A DNA stretch of 64,000 nt from Paracyclopina nana (Eukaryota; Arthropoda; Copepoda; Cyclopoida; Cyclopettidae), in the NCBI GenBank assembly GCA_019096065.1, contig JAGUCH010000009.1, positions 2,614,001 through 2,678,000 of the forward strand, written 5' to 3'. This document shows positions 1 through 10,447 of this stretch, piece by piece; position 1 is the first letter of the stretch, and every line of letters starts with the position of its first letter. A model generated the notes under the pieces. It searched no databases. It saw nothing but the letters and a program-made list of their open reading frames with translations, and was not told the DNA's origin. A program made the position numbers and the translations under genes.

Positions 1-76
1 TATCAATCTGCATTAATGGCGCCAAAACAGGGTGCCTCTCTGGCAATGCATTCATGATTTAAATCAAATTATGCAG

Positions 77-1286
77 GTCTTCAAGTGCCGGAGGAATTGC
101 CACATTGGGGGGAGAGTCTCCTTCAATGGCTGACATGAGCTCGAATAATGGAGAGGATTCGCCCCAGCGTGCCAAGAAGGGGGGTGGGGCCAAGAGGAAA
201 GCCAGGAACAGGGCCACGCCCACTCAAGGGTACAGTTCTGGGGCTGAGCTGTCTCAGTCAGCCTTCCCAGTTCCCACTCCAGACAGGCTAGGCCCGTTGA
301 CTGATTTGCTTGAGGAGGATGACTTACCTGGTGAAAGCAGGGATAACTCTGGCAGAAGGAGAATGGACTGGGCCTTTTTGCCTAGGCCTAAAACTCCTGG
401 CTCTACAACCACATCATCTTCTTCGTCTTCTGAATCTTATGTGGTAAGGAAAAGACCCAATTTGATTGAAAAACGCCAAAAAGAGTTGAAGTCTGATCCT
501 GATTAATTTGCAGGACGAAGCCACACAAATGTCCACTCCTTGGCACGAAGAAGTAGCCAAAACTCGAGAACTTGCCAAGAACTATCGTAAAGTCTTAGAT
601 GAGACATTTGGTACGCAAGTGGAAGTAGTTGAAGACATTGAAGCTGATGAACCAGCTGATCAAGCTGATGAAGATGAAGAGCCAACAAAAGGTGCTCTTT
701 CTCCAGGGGATTCGTCAATGAAAAAGAGAGCAGTCAGTGCGAAGAGCCACATTTTTCGAAAAGGCAAAATTGAGACAAAGTAAGTGCTATCTGGTAACGT
801 TTTTCATTATAGTGTGTTATCCCAAAAAGGAAGCTATGAGCACACTCATTCTTCTTTAAGGTAAGGATCTATTTGGTTTGTAATTGCAGATTAGCCAAGA
901 TGGGTAGACATCACCGCACTCGTCCATGGTCTGCACACGAATCAAGGCTTCAAGCTGACCCCATTTTCCACATGAGGAAGAGGCATTGGGAGGGGCTTAT
1001 TTCTGGCAAGAAAAAGCTCCACAGAGGACAGCTTTTACCCGGTTCCACCTCAGAGGAAGAGGAAAGCAAAAGAGTCAAGCCCACAAATTGCTGGTCAGAA
1101 TGCTCCTCCCCCAGGAAACAAGTGAGGTTGGAGGCCACGCCCCCAGCAGGAACAGGAGCAGAAATGGCCACACCCCTCATAAAAGCTATTAAGGAAGAGC
1201 TTCAAAAGTTTCAAAGACCAAAGTCTCCCAATTTGGCTGGAATCAGTATTATTAGTGATCCTGACCTGCTGACCCAGGAGAAATAA
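77..1286 (+). CDS. Unrecognised basic, Ser-rich protein, C-terminal part (5' end outside window)
   Basis: I do not recognise this gene. Three exons join in frame: about 77-443, 514-779 and 890-1286 (TAA). The introns 444-513 and 780-889 have GTAAGG/GTAAGT donors and TTGCAG acceptors. The reading frame is open upstream of 105 to a possible acceptor at 75-76, so the start probably lies outside the window. The visible 342 residues are hydrophilic and low in complexity. Lys/Arg-rich stretches (AKKGGGAKRKARNRA) come first, then a serine run, an acidic segment (VEDIEADEPADQADEDEE) and a basic, proline-containing C-terminus. There is no signal peptide, membrane segment or catalytic motif. This composition suggests a disordered nuclear or regulatory protein, which is inference. 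A poly(A) signal AATAAA lies at 1371-1376. The second intron carries a copy of the CTGGTAGC-type repeat. Confidence 0.6.
791..872 (+). repeat. CTGGTAGC-type intronic repeat, copy C
   Basis: This diverged copy of a short recurrent motif begins CTGGTAACG. It continues with a T-rich stretch, GTTATCCCAA, AAGGAAG and a CTTCTTT arm. It lies inside the second intron of the left-edge gene. Related copies are at 13779, 26842, 29283 and 52706. Confidence 0.45.
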
Positions 1287-2548
1287 TGTGTTCATCAAAA
1301 TACTATGTACATTTTTCTCACTTCTTAACCCAAAAATATGATACTACTACGTGCATGAGAATTTGTCAATAATAAATTGAAAGTTGTTGGCGTAATCAAG
1401 CCATATTGTTCGTTTCTAGGGCTAGGTACTATCTCTGTACTTAAAAAAAGAGCTGTTGGGACAGTCAGCCAAAAATGCATTATCAAGATTTGTCGTTTTT
1501 TGAATTGTCCTTATACCTGTAAGGAAAGCATTGGCTCAAATGTCCCATGGCTGATTAGTCCAAGGGTAAACTATTAACAAGCCATTTTCGACTTGAATTT
1601 GAATTGCCATCTTTTTCAGAAAGTATGTTAATTGTTCGTGCGTTGCTCTAATTAAAGGGGTCCAAATTATCGCCATCTCTTAGAACGTCGATACAAATTT
1701 GACCTCTAATAAAGGATACTATTCAGATACTTCAGCACGATATTTAAAATATTCATCAGATTCAGGACTCCAACATTGAATAATAAGAGAAGAGGGAAGG
1801 AAAATCCATAACCTTGACTTCTCTTGACACTTTTTTTGCTTAAATTGACCTGAAAAAGAGTGGAAGTGAAAAATATGAAGATGGAAAGTTGAAAAAAAGG
1901 AATTATCATGTTTGGCTGGGTGTCCTAAATTGAAGGCTATTTTTGCCTCACTGTGGCGATGGTGCATACTGCAATTGGGCTACATAAAATATGTTGCACA
2001 TGGGAATACAGTTTTCATGGTACGTACACGTACAAAAATGGGGCAGGGCAACTTTAATTTGCCATGTGCAAACAGTAAACAAGGCAAACTAATACTGGTG
2101 CATGCGATGATTTTCCCTTCTAATTTGAGTTTTCATGCACTCATGCACGATATTTGGTTTTAAATCGCAAAAACACCGTACAACTTTGCCTCGGATTTTT
2201 AATTTTTTTGCTCCGAGTTTTCGAAGATCGCAATGTAAATGCCCACATCCTTGGAAGTGGCAGAGGGGAGGCAAACATTCAAAAAGGGAAATTATTCACC
2301 GTTGAAGTTATTAATATTTTCTCTTCTTTTCTCTGGAAGAGATCAATCGCCACTCATGATACTTGAACTTCTCTATTCCTGCTAGCTACAGTCATAATTA
2401 GCACACCTCTTCTCTCAGACAAGCTAAAAAGCAATTTTTCAAAGGTAGTTAACTGAAAGATGGAGAATAATATAGCATAATAAATGGCTCAATTAGAATA
2501 GAATTCCAGGAAAGTAGGTATGTTTCTTTTTTAAAAGTAGTGAGCATT
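1287..2548. other. Intergenic stretch, no gene seen
   Basis: About 1.26 kb of A/T-rich DNA lies between the left-edge gene and the seven-membrane protein. It contains the poly(A) signal of the former near 1371. Short open frames here have no coding features or homology I recognise. An undetected 5' exon of the downstream gene cannot be excluded. Confidence 0.5.
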
Positions 2549-3534
2549 ATGATGCTCATTTTGATCGAAACAGTTGGTAATGGGTTGCTTTTCATGATGA
2601 TGATGAATGAAAAATATGGCCAAGATTCAAAAAAGAGGACCATCATCAACATTCTCATGTCCAACATTAGCAGAGCATGCATTGCTTATAACATACTCTC
2701 GTTGCCATTTCTAACAATGTCAATTGGCTTCTGGAGAGGTGAGAACGGTTTTTTAGCTTTTATAAAACTGTGCTTCTTTTAAAGTACTCTTTTTTTGATA
2801 GGTCCATTGTTGGGATCGTACATAATTTACCTTTCTTATGTGTTTTACATCAGTACATTGCTTGCATTAGATCAAATTGTTATCTTCAGGACGCTTTATA
2901 TAACTAATTGTAATAGAATGTTTGCTTTGAATGATGACTTCCTCGGTTTTTACCTTTTCGCTGTCAACGTTCTCACTGGCTTCCTTTGCGGAGCAATCAG
3001 GAAGTCCATGGGTGAATTTGAGGCTAATTTTCACGTTTGCCTCCTTGGTGGATTCGAATGCGATACCAAAACTGATTTGATCAAGGCGATTTTCCTCATG
3101 TAAGCCATATTTTGTTGAATTAATGCTCAACAAAAATAACTATCTGACTTTTTAAAAACGACTATTTCAGCACGATGAAAGCTCCCTTGCTCGTGTCAGT
3201 GATTGTGGTCATTGCTTGCTGTGGATTTGAGGAAATCAAAAAGTACCAAAATCGGAATCTGGTTACCAGTTTTTCCAACTCCAATGATGGAAGAAGGAAC
3301 CAGAATCTTCTCGGGTCCGTGGAGAGCATTGTTCTGCAAGCCATGTTTGTGTCCTTCCTGCTACTTTATAGCGCCTCATCTGTTTTATTCCCGAATGTTT
3401 CACCCCAATTCTACTTCACAATTCATGCAGTGCCATCATTGCTAATGCCACTGTTGTTTTTCTTAAGAAAGCCCAAATTCATGGCCCCTGCTTGTGAAAC
3501 CCTTCAGCTTGTTTTCCACGATTTAATGCATTAA
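2549..3534 (+). CDS. Orphan seven-transmembrane (GPCR-like) protein
   Basis: Three exons join in frame: 2549-2738, 2802-3099 and 3171-3534 (TAA). Introns are 2739-2801 and 3100-3170, both GT-AG. The product is 283 residues if translation starts at the ATG at 2549; an upstream coding exon is possible because the frame stays open to about 2470. Seven hydrophobic segments can be placed, starting with MLILIETVGNGLLFMMMM, whose Gly-Asn pair resembles the TM1 asparagine of rhodopsin-like receptors. At the end of segment 3 the residues LDQIVIFRTLY occupy the place of a DRY motif, with only the Asp kept. Segment 7 is FTIHAVPSLLMPLLFF, with a proline but not a clean NPxxY. The extracellular N-terminus would be very short. 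I infer a divergent chemoreceptor- or peptide-receptor-like protein; ligand unknown. A non-GPCR multipass protein remains possible. Confidence 0.6.
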
Positions 3535-3770
3535 ACTGCATTTGCACAATTGTCGGCGTATCCAAAATTCCCTCAGAAAAATGTATCTAGTACATCTTAC
3601 GTATAATGCCCTTGCTACGTTGATATGATATCCCTTGATTCATGTTCATTCAGAAGACAGTCCAGACACAAATGCAAGCTGGTATTCATTCCTCATGCGA
3701 CGATTTCCTGTACACTGACTGTCAACCACGAAATAGGTCAACCTTTACCTTGTACATAGTTTATCCAAGT

Positions 3771-4226
3771 CACAGTGGTTCAAAATCCCTTCTAGACGCG
3801 CACGGGGAAAAAACTCGCGAAATCGTCGAAGTCAATTTTCATAGGGCTCTAAGCTAAAAATTGACTTTCAGAGCTCCCAATTCCGCACATTTCCGCAGCC
3901 AATTTTGATGAATAATCATTAAATGGGGTCTGATTATCATGATAGCAATAATATCTAAATGTCATTCAATGTCAAAGGAAAGTTATAGAATCCTGAAAGT
4001 AGGCAAAATTTGCTGTTCTACTGTTTTTCCTCATGGAAACTTTTTCAAACAAATTTTCATTTTAAAGATGAATTTCAACTCTTTTCTGTCATTTTTCACT
4101 AATTTGAGCTATATTCATGGCTAAGAAGCTCTCCCAAAAAGAATCTGAAAATTGGCGTCAAAATGAGAATTTGGCGATTTGGCGGAATTTCACATGAGCG
4201 TGAAAATGGCTTTTTGAACCACCGTG
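3771..4226. mobile_element. Non-autonomous Transib-like DNA transposon (MITE), copy 1
   Basis: This 456-bp element starts CACAGTGGTTCAAAA and ends in the reverse complement of CACGGTGGTTCAAAA, so the inverted ends match at 14 of 15 bases. It is flanked by a perfect 5-bp duplication CAAGT (3766-3770 and 4227-4231). A second copy at 41057-41514 shares long blocks, for example GACGCGCACGGG, AACTCGCGAAATCGT and the stretch ending AAATGGGGTCTGAT. There is no transposase frame. Ends beginning with a CACAGTG-type heptamer plus 5-bp target duplications are characteristic of the Transib superfamily, relatives of RAG1. The class assignment is inference from the ends. Confidence 0.75.
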
Positions 4227-4231
4227 CAAGT

Positions 4232-4876
4232 GTATTCAATTTACTCAACAAAAATCATTATTATACTTCTAAAAATCATTTTTTGATGCTTGCAAAAAAG
4301 TTTATGAAATGACAAATTTGTGGCATGAGAGGAGCTGTGAATGGTTGAAAATAGAAATAGAGATTGCTGTCTTTGTAATGTGTAGTGAAATACCTCTGGT
4401 TTTTCCTTGAAAGCCTTTCTCAACGGAGAAAAGTTGTCGGTCCATGAATATTTCTTGTGGCCTGCATGCCTCTGTCATGCAATCGACGCTTGACAAAACT
4501 GCCAAAGAAGTATCAGTGTACAGGCGCAACTATTTTTTATATTTTCTATGATTAACGTAGAATCGATCATATACAGCTTACAAACCATCATATTAAGACC
4601 TTTTTTCATCCAGAAAGTTGATTATCAGAAAAAAGGTTGGTGGGTTTTCGGGAAGAAGAAGAAGAGAGGTTTTAAAGCAGCTATCCAAATTTCAGAGGAG
4701 TTTCAAAGCAGTTATGTTATTTCTGGTTTTCAGAGAAGTGAGATCATATTAGGAAATATTATAGGGGTTGGGGGAGAGAGACCCACATCCATATTGTTCA
4801 TCATCACAGGCTCAAAATTGATAATTAAGCCGAAACTATTATTATGTGTGAGATAATAATAACAACATTATTTTCA
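4232..4876. other. Intergenic stretch downstream of the CDK inhibitor
   Basis: This stretch is A/T-rich. A 102-codon open frame on the plus strand (4548-4856) shows no domain, and I treat it as chance or as antisense to the 3' UTR of the CDK inhibitor. Positions 4664-4740 hold two diverged copies of a unit resembling GAGTTTCAAAGCAGTTAT. Confidence 0.4.
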
Positions 4877-5680
4877 CTAATCTGACTCTTGAGATTGGGC
4901 AACTTTTACTTCTTCTCCTTCAGCTTTCCTATCCTGCGTTTTGACTTTTGACTTCGAACGCCTCCTCTGACGATACACTTCTGTAAAAAAGGCGAAGAAA
5001 AATATTAGCATTCTCACGCAGATAAGGCAATATTGATTGACACTCGACTAAATCAGCAGCACTCAACTAATTGGCTGATAAAAGCCAAGAGAGAGGCAAA
5101 AAGACTTACGATTGATCAGTTTAACGGAGTTCGAAGCTCTTTGGCTGGATGATGTTGATGAAGATCCGGACGAAGGCCCAGGATCTGGCTGCGAGCTTTC
5201 TGACGTGGATGATGAAGATTGTTGTTGTGCTTGTTGATCACAGCTTTGTTCATCTGACGAGGAAGAAGTGGTGGAAGAAGAATGGGTGGTGGTCGTGGTT
5301 GTTCTACTGGATGTAATGGGTTGAAGATTCTCAACGTTGTCTGCAGATGCAATGCTGCTCTTCCTGAGCACAATTGGCCTCGGATAGGGGTTGGCTTTCC
5401 ATTCGAACCTTCCGTCCAGCGGAGCCTCGGCCTCGAAGTCAAAATTCCAGCGTTTCTTAGACTCTAGCAAGCTTTTCTCCATTTCCCGCTTGGCAAATTT
5501 GATATTCTCGTCAGTGTTGCCTCGGCCAAAGAGGCAGCGTTTCACCCTCGAAGTGGCAGGATCGACCAGCCTTCGTGCAGGGTCTATAGGGGCCTCCAAA
5601 GAAGGATCGGATGCACGACTCATGAGGAAGAGTCGGTTTAAAGGGCCACCAGGATGGCTACTGCTTCCACCAGAAGCCAT
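4877..5680 (-). CDS. dap: Cyclin-dependent kinase inhibitor, p21/p27/p57 (dacapo) family
   Basis: Two coding exons on the minus strand join in frame: 5680-5110, then 4980-4877 (TAG), giving 224 residues. The intron 5109-4981 has a GTAAGT donor and an ACAG acceptor. The CDI domain lies near residues 45-97. It starts with RVKRCLFG, containing the cyclin-binding RxLFG motif, and continues to KRWNFDFEAEAPLDG and the FEW motif. This matches the order of p27Kip1 and Drosophila Dacapo: a cyclin A/E docking site, then a segment that lies on and blocks CDK2. A long Ser/Thr/Gln-rich linker follows. The second exon adds RQRRRSKSKVKTQDRK, a nuclear localisation signal in the place expected for Kip proteins. 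The protein should act in the nucleus to stop the cell cycle at G1/S. The family call is secure; the symbol assumes orthology with dacapo. Confidence 0.9.
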
Positions 5681-5740
5681 GGTTCTCTCCTTATCTGGGC
5701 GGTGCTTATAGAGCTTAGACTACCTTAAGACTAAGGAGGA

Positions 5741-6269
5741 ACTGAAATTATGAAAATGTTGTGATTGATTGCACGCAGGGCAATTACTGAAGATGTGACT
5801 GCAGTGTTAGTTCAGAGCTTATCAAGCAAGGATCAAGAATATTTACTGTGTAGGCATAGTTGATACGTGACGCGTTTTCTCATGTTTTATGCTCGAGTCA
5901 TTAACAATGATGCTCATAGAGCTGCTACATTTGGATTGAATTTGTACTAGTTGAGGGCTCGGTGATACAATCCAAATAGTTTCAATCGTGATTACATGTT
6001 AAAATAGCCGAGAAGCTTGAAACATCATCGATTTTTTCAACTCAAGATTTTACTAAATTCAAGTAAAGTCAGGAAGCCCACAGATCAAATTTCTTCTTCC
6101 CGAATTGAAAATAGCAGCGAATCGTCGACGGGAAATCGGCTTATCACCATGCGTTCAAGTTCAATCACGAAAATAATTATCAAATGATAAAAAAAGGCCG
6201 TGAGAATAAGCAAAGATCGACGGGGCGTTGTCTGCACAAAAACTCGCGGGCAAATTACAAAGACTTACC
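5741..6269 (-). other. Probable 5'-UTR intron of the CDK inhibitor
   Basis: Upstream of the ATG on the minus strand, a pyrimidine-rich acceptor ending TTTCAG puts the start of the coding exon at 5741. A good donor, ATG|GTAAGT, puts the end of an upstream exon at 6269. An untranslated first exon somewhere in 6270-6420 is therefore likely. This rests on splice-site appearance only. Confidence 0.4.
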
Positions 6270-6419
6270 ATGATTCATTGGCCGGCCTTTTCAGCCTTTG
6301 ATCAAAACTAGGAACTATCTCAAGCCTCTCCAGATCGGCCTCGACGTGTCCGGTCAATCACGACCTCACCAAATCTACAGCCTCGACCGATTTTCCCTTC
6401 AAAAATTGAAGTTGAGCTG

Positions 6420-9400
6420 ATGAAGCTCAGCGTCCGTTTGGTAAACCGAAACAATCAGACAGAAAGGCAGCGCGGGCAGACAGGGCAGCCCACTTCGGCA
6501 GTAAGGGCCGGCCAACCTTTCAAATTCTCACCGAAAGTGAGAAAAACAGCCTTAAGAATGTCTCCACTCTTAATTTGGGTTAGAATGGTAAAAAACCACG
6601 CGGTCTGTTTACTATTTTGTTTGTTTACTTTGTCAATTCGCGACTTTAAGGCCTTTTGTTTACAAAGAAATTCAAGTGTGGTCGCACCCGAGAAAAAAAT
6701 AGTGATAAATGAAAATGTCGCGAAATCGACTTGAGTTGAGCCAGCAGGCAAAATGATTGAGTTTCTGTTTAAGTTCAACATTCGATTCATTATTGAAATC
6801 ACTTGATGGAACATGTTCAGCAAATCTGTAGCTGTTCATGCCTTTTTCGTCGACTGTGACCTTTTATTTACTTGGCTTTGTTCTGAAGCTGTTTGACAGT
6901 TTCGGCCGTTGCAGGAACTCAACTGTCAAGCTACTCTCTCAAAAGACTCAAAAAACTCCGTTTTTCGTCTTATAGCAGCTATATTTTAAAATTGTCTTAG
7001 ATTTCCAACAATCAAATCGCCAAAAAGGTCATAAGAAGGCCCAAAATAATGGTGTTACATGCGAACTGTTTACTGAGTAGCTTTAAATTCCTCCGCGTCC
7101 CTTGTCTCTAACTGTCTAAAATGCAAACCCTGCAACAAAAAGTAAGACATATAAACGACATCTTTTTCAGTCACAGTTTTATACTTTTACGAAAAAGTTG
7201 CCAGCAAATATGGGATCAATGTCAGTTTTTAAAATATTTCTGCAAGTTGTCTTTCATCACTTTTCAATATTTGGAAGAATTAAAGAAATGTGAAGATTAT
7301 CTCTGTAGCTGTTCGCTATTCGATCCTTGACAGCTTTTGGCTCGCCCTGAAGGCAAATTGTCTGCCATTACGATCTCTACGAGTCAGAAGAAGACTTTGT
7401 CCCTCTTAAATTTCTCACTGAAGTTGGGGACAAATTGGAGTCTTTCTTCGCCTGTCTCAATTCTCTTTGAGGCTCGTTTAACTCCAACTCTTTTAGTTTG
7501 GTAAGTAAAACACTCAAAAATTCCATCTCATTCTAGAACTTCAGAGTAGCATAGTATATGAAGTAGCTGTCATTGATTTTTTTGTTGGTGTTAGGGTCAA
7601 AGAACTTTCTAGGCAAAATTCAGCCTATTTCATGTTAATTTAGCATTTCTCTGACAATAAGTCAATTATAAGTGTGGCCTTGGTTTGGCCATACTTTAAA
7701 ATATTGATGATTATACATTCCCATTAGTTCAAGGTAATTTGCTCCAAAAAGTAGCATGGAAAATCCATAATTTTGTTTCATCATGTTGCGGAATAAATAC
7801 TGATGAAATTCATCATTATTGCACTTCAATGACATTTGGGAAAAAAGAAAGCCATCGACTTCTACAACTTCTGTCAGAGGAAACTTTCACTCTCTGAAGC
7901 ATTCCCTGCTTACAAAACTAGTTTTCCTTTTAAATAACCAAAAAGTTCATCAACTATAAACCTGCCAAATTCAAGGTTTTAAAACCAGTGAGCAACTTTG
8001 TCAACTTTAAGCGGAAAACAATGATAAATTCTGTTGACTTGACTATATGGTAGATTAATTAATAATAATTGAATCCTCGGCCTTTTAATAATAGAAGATA
8101 AGAAGAATTAGATTTGACATGTTCTTTGTTGAAAGCAACAAAAGCTAAAATATGCCGTAGATTAGGTATAACAGAAACGTTCTTGAACTGTTTCGTAACA
8201 GTCCAGTCTTTGAAAATCGGTGCACTTTTTTATTTCACGTCTGTTAATGCTCCCCAACAAAGAAAAAGGTTCATTTTCTACGAGAAGTCATTGGCCCTCA
8301 GCAGCTAGTAGAATCATTATGATCATCCAGGTAAAAAGGCAGTTGCTGGGTACTATATAGTGCATCCAAAAAACTCATGTCTAGCTGGGTAAATCAAAGC
8401 TTTGTTGTGCTACACAGAACCCAAAGCAGACAAAGGTCACCACCATCTGTGTTGCCCTATGAATTATTCAATAAGGCTTGATATCTTTTTTTGGATAAAA
8501 AGGCTTGCTGATGACTCAACTCCTTATCAGAGTATCGACATTATTATGATGCAATCATTGACTTTTGCTCAAACATAGCAAGTCAGTCCGGATTGAAATT
8601 TATTCCACTTGAAAGCGCATTGTTTCCGTGATTGGGTATTCTACTGGACACTCTGTAAGCATTTTTTTCTGTTGAACTTGAAAAGTTTTGCACTAAGGCA
8701 TAAAAATCATGCAATGCCTTCAGGCACTTTTTATCTAGTTGCCAAGCCATGCAGAGCTTCATGAACTACTCGGAAGAAGCTTTCTTTTACTTATTTAGGT
8801 AGCAAAGAGGGAAGGCTTGAAAAAGCTAGCGCTAATATAACAGTTTTTCAAGGCCACTATTTTAACAGCTTGCTTTAAAAGTTCTAAGCAGGAAGTGTAG
8901 GGTATATAGGCACACTCGCACACATGTTTTTGGTCTTGCCCAAAAGGTGCACACTTTTCTGTTTGATCTGCATTATTCCCACATCAAAGCAAAAAAGCCA
9001 GATTTGCAGCTTCAGCTACTTGAAATGCTATTGCAAACAAAATTAAAGCATATGTTGTTGAGACGACTGACCAATTTTGGATAGTCAGCCAAAAATGGAA
9101 GATTTGCAATGCTAAATTCAAAGCCATTTCGAACTTAAACTTGGCAGCTATTTCACACACTGGGCCAATCTGGATATAACCAGGTTGAATTTGTGTCATA
9201 CATCTTGGAATATTGGCAACTTTCCCCCCCTCCTGTAATTCCACAAATTACTGTAGAAGAAGCGCTTTTTCATGGACGTCAGCGTGAACAGCGCGTGTGT
9301 TAAAGTTAACAAAACACACTGGCCAGATCGACGTACTTTTGCTATTCGGCCGAGAAAATACTTTTATCCTTGACATAGTAGTAGCACTTCACGCACGTGC

Positions 9401-10447
9401 GTAGAACGTAAAAAGCGTGAGATGACGCAAAAAAGAAGCCCCTAAATGCGTAGTAGATCTGCAGCAATGAAGAATGTCCTGGTTTTTAAATCCTGCACAC
9501 TGGGGAATTCGCACTGGCAAATAAGCTGGCAATAATGAGCAATGCAGCCGCCAATCAGCGGCAGAATTTTCCGTCACTTTTGGCCTTTTTGTGCGCTGCA
9601 CCCCCCAGATGCAGTTAAACGCGTTCCTTCGACAGACAGCATGGTACGTAGCAGAGTGCGTGTTCAGTGCATGCACAAAGCACAGTGGGATCATGTTGGC
9701 CCAGTGTGCAAAATTGCACGTTGACACACTGTCAAAATTGCAACAGCTGTGGATCAATTGGAAGGCAGATGCCAGCAAAATGTTGAATTCAGGAAACTTT
9801 TTTGTTACGTAACTATGCCACAGTGTGGTTCAGTATATGTAGTGGAACGCAAGCTGTGGAGTTGCTTGTATGTAGACGCCATCTTGGCTCAGATTCTTAC
9901 ACTGATTCAACATGAGCAGTTCAGCATATTGCTGTGCTGAAAAGATCACTTAAACATCACCGTTTTTTTCACTGGTAACTTTAAGAGGTACGCTGAAAGC
10001 AAGGTGTAGCATTATGTGTAACGAGGTCACAGCTGTGTTATGTCTGCGGCGTTGAATTATTAGACGCTATTTTTCGTTGCAGGACTTTGTGTGACACATT
10101 TGTGAATACTGCAACCAGCAACCATCATCACCAGACACATGATGTTGTTGAACTGCGATGGTGTTCTTCAAAGACGTATTTAACTAAGGCCGGATCCAAA
10201 CGAAGACTTGACCCCTGCTACATCCTCTTAACATGTTCTAAGCACAGACTACAGGTACTTTTTGCGATTTCCAGACTCACCGCCAAATTGGGCTAACGAT
10301 GACTTATTTTTCGCTTTTTAGGCCAATTCTGGCCTGAGAAGGTCGACCAAGGCCTCCAACGGTTGCCAGATCTACCTGTTATTCTCCTCCTTCCCTCAAC
10401 AGAGCTTCATTAATTTCCTCAAACGTACCTCTCTTTAACTGTCTCAA
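6420..10447. other. 4 kb gene-free stretch between CDK inhibitor and cyclin G
   Basis: I found no convincing coding exon on either strand. Open frames here are short and lack domain signatures, including a 129-codon minus frame at 9389-9778. Between about 9160 and 9850 the DNA is dotted with CACACTGGG, CACAGTGGG and CCCAGTGTG motifs that resemble transposon ends found elsewhere in the window. The two flanking genes are transcribed away from each other, so promoters and untranslated exons of both should lie here. Confidence 0.5.

Noticed and set aside
4548-4856. 102-codon plus-strand frame beyond the 3' end of the CDK inhibitor
   Set aside because: No domain, A/T-driven composition, short internal repeats and antisense to a probable 3' UTR.
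9389-9778. 129-codon open frame on the minus strand upstream of cyclin G
   Set aside because: It has no domain, an odd composition rich in Cys/His/Ala, and overlaps the cluster of transposon-end motifs; probably chance.
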